This document shows positions 18,490 through 33,070 of a stretch of 64,000 nucleotides of DNA, piece after piece (position 1 is the first letter of the stretch; each line of letters starts with the position of its first letter). This DNA is from Trochalopteron elliotii. Its lineage: Eukaryota > Chordata > Aves > Passeriformes > Leiothrichidae. The notes beneath the pieces were generated by a model. The model did not search any database, was not told the DNA's origin, and saw nothing but the letters and a program-made list of their open reading frames with translations. Made by a program: the position numbers and the translations under genes. Where the stretch lies: assembly GCA_024734555.1 (NCBI GenBank), contig JANPWX010020153.1, positions 1 through 64,000 of the forward strand, read 5' to 3'.

Positions 18490-21400
18490 ATTCTCATCAA
18501 TAAAAACACAGATGGCTCCTAAAAGCAGCTTCTTCTGTTCCAAACTGTTCTCTCCATCTTCACCACACACTTTGCAGGCACTAAACAGAACACTGACAAA
18601 ACCTGGGCTCCTGTGAGCTGCAATGGTGAAGTAAATGCTGTCATTTGATTACCATCAGGATTACAATGAGTTTGACTCAAGGGTTGGTGTCAACGGGGCT
18701 TTCTGAGGTCTTTGATATGAGACCTACATCGCTAAAAGCTCTTGGTAATCCCTGTAAATGAATTCACCAGCACCTACTCTGTCACTGTTAATAAAGAATC
18801 ATTTGCTCCTTTAGGCTCCCAAATAAGAAATTTTGCTACATTTTATGAAATACCTTTGAAAATCATAGCTGTGATGCAACAGGTTTGCCAGTTTGCAAAA
18901 AATCTCTGCCACTGTCACTCCCTTTGCAAATGGCATTGGAGAAGGTGATGGTGGCAGGTTTCCTTCCCTGCCTGCTCGGGTGGACAGGCTGGTGCAGAAG
19001 GTGTCAAGTGAGGCATGAAAGCTCAGTGATTTCCCTTTTTCTGGCCTTTTCTGCATGTGCTCGGCTTTTCTGGAGATGTCCAGCAATCAGGCAAGCCCTC
19101 ACTGTACCAGCGCTGTGGCACAGCACTAATGGAACACTTGGAATGGCCATTATTCTTACAGAACTAATGAGAATTAGAGTGGAAAATCCAGACTGAGTCA
19201 TTCACATACTGATATATTGATACAAATGAGATCTGCTTTTCTGGTCTGCTTCTACCAGCTGCATTTGGTAAAGCTGGATCAGAAAGAAGATTGTCTTAGA
19301 GTGAGAAATTATATGCAGAATAATTAATCCTCTTTCCCTTTACTTGTTTACAAAGTATGTTTGTAAACAAACAAAAAAAGCACTCTTCCTTTTTTCTTAT
19401 GTTCACACATACTCTCATTCTTCTTTCCCCATCTAAAATATTAATTTACTCAACAGCTTGTAGGGTATAAAACATCAGACTAACATCCATCCAATGTTAT
19501 CAAAAAAGCTACTGATCAGTCAAGATTATCTCTGCTAGTGTTCAAATTAGCATCAGAGTGATAAATGTGTGTTAGTCTGAAATGGCTGGTCTTGCAAAGC
19601 ATGAATGACTAAAAGGTCACCACTTAAATTGCCTCTGTGCCTTGTAGCACACCACCAATAGTCAAGATATCATCCACTCCCTAGGAGACAAAGTTTAGTA
19701 AAATTCGAAGAATGAAGGGCTGGACCTCAGAAGAGGATTTCCTTTTCCATCAAAACCCAAATATTATTCATCTTTACAAGAAGAACATTATCATGAAAAA
19801 AGCTGTGCACATTCACCCTAATATTTAATTAGGGGCAGAAGTATTTCAGCAAAATTTCCTCATCACAAAGACAGGGATAGTGGAGAATTTAATTACAATA
19901 CCTATTGAAAATGTGTTAGCTTTACAATTCTCCCTCCTTCTGTCACAGTCCTCCATTGGTAATAACAAAACAGCTCACAGCCCAGGTACTCTGATTAGAA
20001 CAGCAGCTTATGAATATAATATAAGCTGTTGAACATACTGCAAGGAGCAAAGCTTTCAAAAAAATCTCTCTTTGTCTGCAGGACAAATTACCTCTCCCCA
20101 CAATTGCACTGATGCACAGAGTCCTAGGCTGCTGAATATAATATTTGGCATGTTGGGCTTTGCTAGTTTGCTTTGTGTCAGATATTTCCACACACAGACC
20201 CTCACTCTCACTAGCCACTGCTGTGGTGCATCACATTCTGTCACCTGTTTGCAGTTTGCAGTAGATGACTGATCCTTTAAGCCACTGTTTAATATTTCTT
20301 CTCTCAGAGATCTTTCAAAATGGCTGATTAGCATTTTTAGAAGAATTTTGGGAAACACTCCATTGCCTGGTTCTTTGATGCCATTTCCTCCCTCCCCCCT
20401 ACAAGCACAAGTCCCTTCTACAAACTCCAGTAATTGAAAGAATTAAAAAGGTGAGAAAAGAGTCTCCAGTCTAGCAGGTCAGAATGTCATATTCACTTGA
20501 TTTGAAGTAATATTGATAATAATAGTAGCAACAACAGCAAATGTAAGAGTCATAGAAATTAATGTGGTAGTTGTGGGATGCTTTGAACCAAATTTGGAGA
20601 GGGTGCATTGCAACAAAAATTATTGCTTTCAGAAGAATTTGTTTAATTTATTGTTTTACACCTCTAGTGAATTAAAAACAACAACAACAACAAAAAAACA
20701 ACAACAACAAAACCAAAAACCCCAAAAAAACCCACAAAAAAACCCAAACCACAACCCCCTGCTTTTCTTTGAATTAAAAAGCCTTAGCTTCTTATCTTGA
20801 ATATTAATTTCATTCAAAGACTTGCTGTGCTTTAACCAAACATAATAAAATCATTAAGCCACATTAGGTTTTATGAAGTCAGAGACAAAAGCTCATTAAA
20901 GATTAAATTCTGCTGGCAATCCATCATGCTGCCTTGAAGGTAATTTTGAATTGAGGTATTAGGCTTTGGGAATACATCTTTCTACCCAGATCACACAGTC
21001 ATTTTCAACTCCCATTAGAAGAAGTTACCAACATGTTCCCCGATTACAGGAGGAGCCACGTGCCTTGACACATCTTGAAACACGTCTCAATCATATCTGG
21101 GAATGAAATCACTTTAGAATCCATGACTTGGGGAGCATCAGTGCTTCAGCTCTTTCTCTGCAAAACAGGATTGATTGCACACTGTTTAAGACAGCACCTA
21201 AACAGATAAAAGAGAAAGCTGGGGAAAGATAAGATCAGAAACTCAACCAAAAAAAAAAAAAAAAAAAGGTTAAAAAACCCTAAAAGTAAGCAGAATGTGT
21301 AATTTGCCTGAGTTCAGAAGGAATGAAAAGCAGAATTCGGAATTAAAAGCAGATCTTCTGGTCTTAATTTTGAATATGTCTGTATCCAGCACTACCTTTC

Positions 21401-24400
21401 CCAAGTGAAAATTGATAGAAAAGCAGCTGTTTGATTTAGTCTTCCTTCTAAGGAATATCTCACTGCAAACAAGATGATAAAATGAGGCAGGGTCTAATCA
21501 GGACTGAGACAAGGTCTAGCAGGACTATCTGTCTTGATGTTCCAAGGGATTTTCAAGGACTCCAGGGGAGGCATTTTCTCCCCAGTCTTAGCTTTCCCCA
21601 GCAGCTGTGGTAATTGGATAAAATAAATCCCTATGGGAGCTGTAAGAAATGTTCAAGCAGGTGGCAGGGAAAAATTTAGCTTTACATGTAGCTGGGCTTC
21701 AAAAATCCATGCTAATATTTTCACCCTCATCCCTCCTCCCTGCAAAAATTAGGGAAAAAAAAAAAAAAAAAGGTTGATGATAAATCAAGGTTAGGTTAAA
21801 AAACAACCACCTAAAAGCATGGAGAGGATGTCCATAATCAGTTTAGGGCAATCTGATTTTTGAGGAGATTAGAGCCATTCACCATAACAGCAAAGGGCCT
21901 CATGACAACAGAAGTCTTTGCCTCCATTTATGCTCCACCAGAATTACAAAACCAGAAATGTTCTGACTGTACCACGACAAAACTACGTCTGCCCATCCTT
22001 CCCCAGCTGTGTCTGGAATAAGCCAAGGTACAGCCTGTCTCTGTGGGCACTGAAAGCTCTGTGTAACCCAGAGCCCTTCCCAGCTGTGAGCATCTACTGC
22101 AGCTCCTGCAAACAGCCTGTGCAGTCACACTGCTCTGGTGTCCAGACATGACCTCAGATCCTCCTGTCCTTCCCAGGAGGACCATACAGACAGATCCTAT
22201 TTTCATGACATCCTGTTCTTTTTTATTTTAATCACATAGAACACATTGCTGGGGTTTTCCCCCTACATATATAGAATCATTTTCAAGTGTGGCTCTAGTT
22301 GTTTCCTTTTCCCACATCACTATTTTTGATGATATTTGCCAGACTGAACATGCCTCCTAATCTGCAAGCTAAGGAGCTTCAGCAAGCTAAAGGCTACTGG
22401 TTCTCTGCAGATTCAGATCCAAAATATCTGAATTCTGTCACTGAGTTTCAAATCAACCAGAACAGGACAGAAACACTTTGCCATGGAAAGGCAGACAACA
22501 AAGAGCACTGACAAGGAGATATTTTGTGGTAAGAGATAATAGGCTCAGGTGTTTACAGAAGAGAGACAGGGTACCCAGCTTCAAGAAACAGTTTCTTCCT
22601 TTGAAAAAAATCTCAGATCTACTTCTAAATACAACCACTGACAACAGCACTACCCTGCTGCTTTGCTGTGTTTGGCATTTACTTTCCCATTGCTAAATAG
22701 GGATGAACGGGTATAAACCAACAGTGGTGGGTGGCTCCATACCATGGTCAATTTGGAAAAATAAAAAAAGCAAAGGGTAACCAAGTGTAAAGGAAAAAAA
22801 AATATTTAAAAGTGCCTTTGAGATAAGGCAGATGGAAGCATCCTCAGAGAAGCAGAGGGGAAAGCAGCACAGTTAAAACTGAAGCAGAGACTGAAGATTG
22901 CACTGCAACCACTGTTTCATTTCCTGATCACATGAGGAAAGGCCAAACTACTGTCTGGAAACTGAATTTGATTCTTTGTGACAGATAGTAGGAACTAGGA
23001 CAAACCAGGCAGGTAACAAAAACACTGAGCCCTTACAGACTTCAGCCCAGTGGAAGAGAGCTTCTGTGAGACTTGACTTGGTCCCTTGGGCTGGAGGTCA
23101 GAAATAGATGCTGATCCCAGCTCAAATATCCCTTGAGGGATGACACACGTCAAACTTCAGCTCTTTGCTTCATTTTGGTTCCTTTCAGGCCAATTCTTTG
23201 GGGGCCAGTGGTATTTGTCACTCCACAGGCAACACACCTCTAGCACAAAGCCAGAACATAACGATGTTGCTGTCATATGGAGAGATGAAATCCAATGACA
23301 ATAGGACATTAAAAAGGCAGCAGATGGCTTGGTGACTAGAGGAAAATCCTAGAAACACTTTTTATTGAAGGGCAAGAAGAGTTGCTGCAGGAGAGCCATA
23401 GGAGAAAGCAACCAGCCCCCTGGAGCAAGTGAACATTTCCAAAAGTCTTCAAACAAGACTCAGTGCTACGTGACAAAACATCCAAAAACTGCAGTTAAAT
23501 TTTCAGACATTTCTGACCCACCTGAACTGCAGTTACTCAGAGAGTCCCTGAGCTGAGCACCACATGATGGGGCTTTTCTTTTTGTCAGACCTGTCCAGTA
23601 CAGGAACTTCAGAGTGGTTTTCCCAATATTTGGCACATAGCTGCTACTACTGCAAAGAGGAATAAATTCCATCTTCTGGAATGACCTCCAGTGGCCCATA
23701 AGAAATCAGGAGAAGAAATAATAATATCAAACTAGTCTTACCTTCAATCTTTCTCCTTCTGCTTTTCCCTTCTCATTTTCAACAAGTCAACTCATCCAGG
23801 TTTTTCCATTGGTGCCCTGATCTTCAAACCAGTATAACATCTCTGCTTCTTTCCCTTTCTATCCCTGTTTAACCAAGCAGTGAGAGATGTTTGACATTCA
23901 TGTTTTGCCTGAGTCCTGTAGGTCTCAGTACCTTTGGAAGGTGTTAGATGGGCAATAGGAGCTTAACATTTCTCCTTCTAAATGACATGGAGTTAATAAA
24001 AGATGATGACTGGTAAATGAATACATGACATAAATTCCATCTCTTTTTATTGAGTAGCAAAGATGCCAGACTCACCTTATTAAAAGGCTTTCCCTGATGA
24101 ACAAATTCATTTAATGCAGAGCACTGGAGAGTAACTTCTGGACTGCTTTAGGAATGCAATACAAACAATAATGCTCTTTAACACAGACAGGGTGGGGGAC
24201 AGACACAACATTGTTTTGCTATTTAAAACTTTGACAAACTGTGTTACTGAGAAATCATTGGGATTCCATGACATCACATGTTCTTTGAAGGACGATTTGA
24301 TGAATTTTCAGAGCTCATTTGGGTATTTGGCCATTCCTTTGCCCCTCTGGCAAAACACAATACTAACTTGGCTAATAACACAACTCAGAATACAATCATT

Positions 24401-26878
24401 TAGACGTGCTTGAGAGAGAGAGAGAATTCAACAGCTACATTCCCTAAATATATCATTTACTCTTGGTTTACTCTGTCACAGGCCTGCAAAGGAAAATCCA
24501 GCTTTCCTACCTGCATTTCTTCTCCAAAGTGCAGTGTTCACATGTGGAGCTCAGACAGTGTGAAAATGCTGGGGGTGCTTTCAGAATCATCAAGGCTGTT
24601 GCTACCAGGCAAAGGTATAAATAATTTTGTAGCTCTACAACCTCTGTCTCAAGAACAGTTTTTTCTCCACGACCCTTAAACAAGGTTTACTTCAAAATGT
24701 TATTTTTCTGGCAGCTGGATACCTCAGAATTTTCAGCCAGGCCACAAACACCTGTTACTTTTTGCATTACTGCTCCATCAGTGCAAACAGCTCTTTGACT
24801 TCCTGATGCTACTCTTCCATCCCCACATGGAAATGCTCCCAGCTTTGTGTCAGAAGCAATTCCATTAATGCACTCTTACTTTTTCGGGCTATACCACTAA
24901 AGGAAATGCTAAATAGCAACAGAATCAACAAATGAAGCACAACTAGCATATTTTCTTTCAAAACCCCTTCTTGCCTCCCCACTCCAGCTCTCTCTAGGAC
25001 AACATCACAGGAACACACCCACATTGCCCTCCCCCTCACACCTGAGCACCAGTATTTAAGACCTCTTTGCATCCTGGGGGTTCCTCCCCAGCAACGAAGC
25101 TACACTATAGTACTCAGTGTTACACAAGGATTTTGAGCAGCCACTGACTGCACTGAACAATTTTGCTAATGAACTGTAATGGCCTTGGAAAGGTATGTAC
25201 ATCTTTTCTGAAGTGCATACCATTCCTTAGAGAGAAATAGTTTTGTGAACCATGAAAATCACAGGGTCAGGTAATTTGTGCTGATCAGACAAACAGTCAG
25301 TTGATTAGCTCCAATTAGTTTGGAGTTTGAGTTCTTCATTCTTCAGCCACCTGTTCTGAGAAACAGCCAACCTGTTCTGTTGAAGTCCTTTCAACACTTC
25401 CCATAAGAATGTTCCTCCAAAGAAATACCTCAGGTGATCACTGAATTTCGTGTAAATATCTTCCTTCAGGAATTAAGATCTGTATCCCTTGTTACAAATA
25501 CAGGAGAAAGAGAAAAATGAGAAAATCCATATCCAAGAGACCTTGGATGCAGGAAACCTTCTTGGAGGAACTGCAGTACAGTGAACCCTGTAGCAGCAGA
25601 TGATGTTCCTGTGCACACTGAGTAGAAAATGTCCAACAAAATACCCTTTTAATCAGTTATTTTTCATCCCTTGCCCTTAATTGGTTATTACAAAACAAAG
25701 CACTGTATTTAAAAATTTGCCCAGATGCTTTTTTGCCATGATTTGCATTCAAGCAGTAGTTTAGTTTTGATTGGACTTTTGGACTGTCCTTATCATGGCC
25801 TGTCTCTCCAGTGAAAACAATACCTGATCCCTTGAGGCAAAGTTTCAGAGCTACAGCAGAGAAGTAAAAGTGTGCAAAGGCAGAGACGCAGCAGAATGTT
25901 GACATTCTTTACTCTCTTCTTCCAGTACTTGAAATTAAGTGTCATTAATTCAAACTCTGCATGGATCTCCAGCTCACTGCCTTCCAGTTTGTCACCCAGG
26001 ATGGCAGTATCACTTATCATAACTTAAGCAGAACTTATCACTCACTGCCAGAAAAGTTAAAAGGTGGCTTGAAAACCCTACGAGAAGAAACACAAAAAGA
26101 GGAGTGGGAAAAAGTACACATGCTACTGTCAACATTACCCCTGTTTTAAGAGGAGACAACCCAAAGATCCTGTTGTTTGCAACCAACAAAGTTGGTTTTA
26201 AAGTTCTATGGGGAAATGGATGGACATTTCATTATCGGGGCAGAAGAGCAGATGCATGGTGCTGTGTAATAGTCATGGGTATTCAGGGAATCCAGAGGCA
26301 CAAAGACTGTACTCACACTGAATAGAAATGTTTGGGTACCAATATAAAAATCACTCATCTATATGATTTTGCTTCAGGTCCTGGTCAATTCAGTTTGGCA
26401 GAGGCTGAGATCTGCATCTCACAGGTGTGAGATGACACCAATTTCCTGCCTGGATACAACTTGCTTCACATCTCTCACTGCATTCCCCAAAAGAGCCCTC
26501 AGTCTTTTCTTTTTTTTACCTGGAACAATTAGGACTGCTCTGATGCTCACAGCAAGCCTCCAAGGAGCACCCTATTTTCAGCTGCGCTTACATACAGATG
26601 AGGAAAGAATTCAGGAGGGCAAGCTGATGAAGTGTTTCCTGAAAGAGATTCTGATAATTTATTTTGTTTTCTGAGACAAAAATTACCCCATGGACAAGTT
26701 TACCACACAGCTCAAGTGCCTTAGTCATTAAAACATTTCTGCACCAGAAATCCTCCTACTTGTGAGGACCACCAGCTGTTAACAGACCCTTGATATCATA
26801 TACATCTGAAAACAGGGCAGCTCAGGGACCAAAAAAACCCTTTCAGCATCAATGAGAGCCCTCTCTCTGCTCAGTGCT

Positions 26879-26912
<34 letters not shown>

Positions 26913-29900
26913 CGTGCCAGAGAACTGTCATGGAGCTGGCACTGTGTTATTCCCCTCACAGGGACTCCTCTGTGCTTGGAGATGTGGTAATACTGCTGCC
27001 ATACAACACCTTCATTTGTGCCAGCTCTAGTAAAGGTTATGCACTAAGCGTCCCCCTGCAACAAGCATTGTCCTAAATCATGCAGAAACCCTGCAAAAAT
27101 TTTAAATATTGTAATATGTTAGTGCATTATCCAAAACACATCCTCTCCAAATACTGACTCCTCACAGTAAATGATGGGCACACACAGAAAAATCCACATT
27201 TATGACACCTTCAGGAGCTTGAAATAGCTGTGATATTTGCACAGAAAAGAAACAAACGCATACACAGCTTGAAAAGGGTTTGTGGTTTGACCCAAATGGA
27301 AATTATATACTCTGAGAAAAATGCTCTCTAAGAACTTCCAAGGGCACCTGTATGAAAAAGTCATGAGGCCCAGTTCCTTCTTTCAGTGCCCCATCAGGCT
27401 GCACAGCAGTGCAGTGGCAGGAGCCGTTCAGCCCCACAGTCCCAGGCGTGGGTGTGTGCAGGGGCTTGTGCCAATGGAAGGCAGAGAAACTCCTCTCACC
27501 CAACACTCCATTCATACTCCTGACTGGGAGAAAAAAAGTATCCATCTCCCCTCAAATATCACATGTACCCTCCAGACACAAACCAAACCCTGGAGGGGGG
27601 CAGAAACCCTCTTTGGATCCCCCTTCACCTTTAGGTCTCCAAGTCCTGGAACAAAACCTTGAAAGAGGCAGACTGTTCCTAATGCTACAACAGCAAAAAA
27701 ATACAACAAAATTGAATATGATGGTTTGTAAAATGGTTTTAGGTGTCTGAGGGCATCATCCAGCCACTGCTGAGGTACCACCACCAACCCAGTCATCCTC
27801 CTGTCTATCTGACCTTTCACTAGGAAGGAAAGTAGGAAAGGGATGTAGAAATACAACTGTTTTCTGACTTCCTGCCAGTGAAATTCACAAGGGTGTTTCA
27901 AGTGAATTTTTTGGAAAAGATTTCCCTAGAAATGTTGTGGGAGGACTTGAAGGGAGATGAGTGATATCCTTGATTTCATTTCAGGAAAACCATATGCTAA
28001 TTTGTAGGAATTAATTTTCCCAGCTAGTATTTTGACATTTCAACAATGTAGTCCAAATTAAACCAATAATAACTGTCTTTGGCTTGTTTATCCTGCATGA
28101 TGTCTGAATGTCTAGTGGTGGGGGGAGATCAGATCTATTCATTAGTGCCCATTGACATGAGATTAAAGCATTAGTCGTGTAGAAACCATGAGATACAGCT
28201 TAGAGTCTTCTCACACTTCTGAGGAGGAACCACAGACACAGCCCCTGGCAGCACCCACAGCTCAGCAGAGGGAGCAAATCCTCAGTGGGAGGAATGGCTC
28301 CAAACCCATGGCCATTTCACTCTCTTGTGCAGAATATCACTAAAGGAAGAGTATTTTGGTCAAAATCCAAACCCTTCCCTACAACAAGTTAGAGGTTTTT
28401 TTTCATGTGTTTGTGCATCCATAAATCTCCAGCTCTGATCCAGGCAGGATGGTGCAAAGGCTCCAGGACAGGGTTCAGTCTGGTGCTCTCACTGGTCTTT
28501 CAGACAGGATTGTTTCAAATTATAGCTCTATTTTACCCTCCTTGTTTTATTAATTCAGCAGGTATCAGCTCTGCTAAGGGTGTACTCACCCTTACTCAAA
28601 CAAATAGCACAGGATTCCAGTGGTTTAAGTAGAAATAACATCACAGATTAGAAGTATAAAAATCATCATATGACAAAGCAACTGCCAAAAATACTTCCAT
28701 ACACACTAATCCTGTTCCTTCTGAAGCTGACAGAAACACTGACATATACACCAAAGCTAATTCAAACATTACAGAGAAACATTATGTCAGTAATTTACCC
28801 TAATTTGAGAGAAGCTGTTGGTTTCTCTGGAGTGCTGCTGAAGTGGCAAGTTTTGGACTTTACAGCCTACAAGCCTAACTGGCACCAGGTGCTGTATCTA
28901 TTTTTTCCCTCTCAGGAATCTGTCTATTAAAAATTATCCCTTATTCTTAGGAAGCCCTCAGGTCTGGCTTCCCAGGTTCACTCTGGATTTTTCTTTATTG
29001 GACACATTTTAAAAGTTATTTTAAAAATACCAATGTACAGCACCAAGACCCACCCTAACATCATCCAAAATAGCAGCCCTGTCTCTGACCACCACAATCT
29101 GTTTTCTCTCTAGTCTACCCAATAGTCCAGATTTTGGGTATCAGCACTGCCGGATAAAGGTTGTGATCTGATGCCCACTCAAATTTCTTTTTAGAGACAG
29201 TACTACTCATAAAACTAAATCTACTTCTATCCACTCATAATTAGGCTGCAACTAAAACTCATAAATGCATCATGTAACTCACTTTGTTCAATTACTTTGG
29301 TCCCTCAGGGCCCAAAGAAACAAGCAGCAGTAACAAAAATGGGTTTCCATTACTGACAAGAGAAGACACAGCTCTGACAACACGACATCCATTGATGAAG
29401 GGAATGTCATGTATCACCATGCAGCCTGTAGGACTTTTAAACACTGACTGAACTTAAAGAAGAAACAGAAATTAAATTTTACAAGTCTTGAATTATAACT
29501 CCTGACAGGCAGCCAGCTGCTGCTTACTTCAGATTAATAGGCAGTGATGACACTGCTCACATCCAGCCTCAGGTGAAAACGAAAGGAGAAAAAGTTTGTC
29601 CAGCAGGTGACTAAAGGAAATGTGCATGTTGAGAGTTTTCCTTCTTTGGTTTTTTGCAAGCAACTTCAAGATGTTATTACTCAAGATATTATACTCTTTG
29701 CTCTTGAAATCAGAGGTTACACACATTTTCAGCCATCACCCCACACCCTCTCCTACCATACAAACAGCTGCAGCAAAACATTCTTTATGTAACACATACA
29801 CTGAGAAACAGCAGGTAGTTCAGATCATCACAGCACATTTGTAAATGAGATTCTAAACTGGCAACTGTAACCAAAGTACCTCCATGAGGGCATAAACACT

Positions 29901-32624
29901 GGTGGAAGTATATTTCTAAAACTTCTGGCAGCAGCACGTCTTATGAATGGAAAATATTTCCTTCTTTAGTAGATCATTTAGCAAAATCCCAGTACAGAAC
30001 TTACTGTTGCCAGGGCAATAAAATACAATTTTTTGTATTCTATGAAGTTAAAATTAAGTATTAATTCCAGGTAATTTTTTTTAAGAAAAAGTATTAAGTT
30101 CACTATCACTTCTGATTCAGTGTTTCAGGTAGATACTCCTGGATTGTTAACAGCCTAAAACCATTTTCATTCAAAAATTGCCTTAACTACATCCCATATT
30201 TCCCTGAGCTAACACTTTCTTGCCTTCATGATAATCTTATGTCTAATGTATAAAAGAAGTACCAGGATATATTATTCTTCTCCTTCGTTGCCCCTAAGAA
30301 GTGTGACTTTTAGATAAGTCAAAGCCCTTTTAAAGGCTGCACTACCCACAGACAAGTGGGTTGAAAGAGGCCTTTAAACTTGTTCAGAGCCTTTTCAAAG
30401 TCATTACCTGGAATTACAGAAGAGCTGGCACGTTTTAGCTCATCATGCTTTGAGTCTGCGAGAATTCGTGAGCTCTGATGTGTCCACATTCTGCCCTGTG
30501 CTGCAGCTCTGCCATTTTAAACCCCACCAAAGCAGGGACACGTCCCAGTCCAAGGGTGGGCTGAGGGGCAGAGCACCCATGATGTCCCACAGCCCTGTGC
30601 TCCCTGGGCTGTTATTTATTCTGGGCAGGTGCAGCCCCAGCCTCAAGTCCAGCAGCTCCTGACACCAAGGGAGGGCAGGCAGGGACCAGGAGCTCAGGGA
30701 CAAACCCAGCCAGGGGCCAAGCAGCTGCACAGAGGTTTGGTGTGAGAGATGTTGGATCGGAGGGAGCAGAGGCAAAGGAAATCCAAAAATCCATCATGGA
30801 ATCCTGTCAGCTCCAGAGGTGAGGAGAGATGCTGTGCAGCAGGTGTGAAGCATCCAAAGGAAGCTGGGGCTAAGAGGGGCTCATCCACTGCCAGCACCCG
30901 GGTAATTCTGGCAGCAGCATAAAAAATGCTCAGGACAAAATATCAGAGCTGAGAAAAACACACTAACATCTAAAGCATTCTCTTTTCTCTTATGACATGC
31001 AGAATATGGATCAGCTAAATTTTTTTATTTGTTTCAAAACTGATAGCATAAGGAAGCAGATGTTGCTGACCTCAACTGGGTTGAGTAGTCCTTATGCCTA
31101 TGTGGTCCTGGTGAAATTAATTATTATTTTCAAAAACAAGACGCTTCTTTACAAAGAAAAGTTAGAGTCAAAAACTAAGGAACTATCCAACCTTGTATAC
31201 GTGGAGTTACATTATCTGCCATGATATTAAAAGAAAAAAAATAATGGTTTAACAGTGAGATTAATGAGAAAATGTGTTTGCTACAGACAACATAACTAGA
31301 GAGTGAAGGAAGTGACTGCTGATGTTTTGTAGATGCATGACAAGGTAAAAAGTGCCTGGTGGAAGAAATACTACATTGTGACAGTCAAAGCAGTCAATCT
31401 TTTTAACAATCTCCCAGGAAAAAAAAATCCCTTTTCCATAAGGAATGCAGCAAGCAGAAAATGATTCTATGATAATGATACTGTGAGAATTACCAAGAAG
31501 GCAGAGCAACCTGCAGACTGAGTTAATACTTTGTCTCTAATTGAAAAGCTAAAGAATAATAGATGGTCCCAAAGCCCTGCAACTTAAAGCAAGCTGCACG
31601 TCGAGAATGTTTTCTTATAGCAATAGTTGACAAAGGGGCAGCAGAGGTTCACAGAAGCAAAAACTTTCTCTGTATTCAATGCCTTTCAGCATGGAAAATT
31701 AAGTGAGTCCATATGTAATTTGGTATTTAATAGACCATTTGAACATTGTAAATGTAAGGCAATATTGGCATTGGGGGTGGTAGTGGCAAATGAAAGCAAA
31801 AATTACTCACAATAGAATGCAGCTAATTTGCACATCATTGATCTTCCTGCTCCATAATTTAAATGCATAATAACACTAGTCTCTCCCCATGTCTCAGCAG
31901 CAGCTGAATAACAGTGCTGTTCTGTAATCTCACATGATGTATGAAATTTTTTTGGAGGCAGGGCTGATAATACCAACAATTCTTGAAATTGCTCAGCAAT
32001 GCCTGCACAGAGCCCTGCTTGTGACTGCTTTCAGAACCATGCCTCACTTTAGTCATCTAGATAGATGTTAGTTGTCTTCCTTACAGGAGATTATGTTTTT
32101 TCAGATTAAAGCCTTCAGACAGGATAATTTACTTGCTTCAGAGAAAGCGGGCTTGTGAATGGGAATGTGTTTTTCTCTGCTCATCTTTTTGAGAAGCTGC
32201 TCCTTTCTGTGTGAGGGTGGCAGCTGGAAGAGGGGAGTAGGTGCTTTTCATGATCCCATATTGTTTTTGCAATCAGCAGAAGAGTTACCACATGAGAACT
32301 GAAAAATCACCAAAGCCTCAGCCTCATTTTGTCTCACAGAGTTGCCAGGGCTGAACTGCCAACAAACTCCCCATCTGTTTGTTGGCACCAAGTGTGTTCC
32401 CACCTGGGGAAGGCTTCACGCCTGTTGGCGGAGGACAGCCAGGCTGTGCACATCCCCAGTCTGAAGTTTGGGATCTGGAGACTGGCTTGGGCTAGATAAG
32501 AATGAGACAGTCAGCAGGAAGGAGATTGGCCTGCTTTGCTCTTTGCTGGGGCACTCTCACCTCAAGTTCTAGAGCAGCTTTGGGCACCATGATGTAAAAA
32601 TTACATTAAACTGTTCAAGAGCTT
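18490..32624. other. Gene-poor AT-rich stretch
   Basis: I see no supported gene, RNA or element over about 14 kb. Frames are short and lack domain motifs. Simple repeats are a CAA/A-rich tract (20680-20760), A runs at about 21249-21268 and 21757-21773, and an eight-unit CAAG microsatellite (26879-26912). Introns or distal regulatory DNA of a gene outside the window could be present but cannot be told from sequence alone. Confidence 0.5.
26879..26912. repeat. (CAAG)n microsatellite
   Basis: Eight perfect tandem CAAG units, followed by CACG. Confidence 0.95.
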
Positions 32625-33070
32625 CCAAAGGAGGCCACGAGCATGGGGAAGGGTCTGGAGGCCATGTGAGGAGCAGCTGAGGGCATTTGGTCTGTTCAGC
32701 TGGAGAAGAGAAGACTGAGGCCAGAGCCCATTGTGCTCTTCAACACCCTCCTTAGGAGCAGCACAGGGACAAGCCTGGATCTCTGCTCTGTGTGACCAGG
32801 GACAGTAGCCAGGGAACGGCTGGAGCTGTGTCAGGGGAGGGTTAGGGTGGATATCAGGAGAAGGTTCTTCCCCCAGAGGGTGCTGGGGCATTGAACAGGC
32901 TCTCCAGGGAAAGGTCACAGCCCCAAGGCTGCCTGAGATCTGGCAGCATTTCAACAATGCTCCAAGGGATGCACAGGGTGTGATTGTTGGGGTGTCCTGG
33001 GCAGGGCCAGGAGTACTCAATGATCCTTGTACTTCCCTTCCATCTCAGCTGATTCTGTGATTCTAGAGTT
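32625..33070 (+). mobile_element. CR1 LINE fragment (3' end)
   Basis: Carries the CR1 landmarks in order: a CAGCTGGAGAAGAG block, GGATATCAGGAGAAGGTTCTTC, a GGCATTGAACAGGCT segment, and a tail with TGATTCTGTGATTCT. The plus-strand fragment is 5'-truncated and has no open reverse transcriptase frame. Confidence 0.85.
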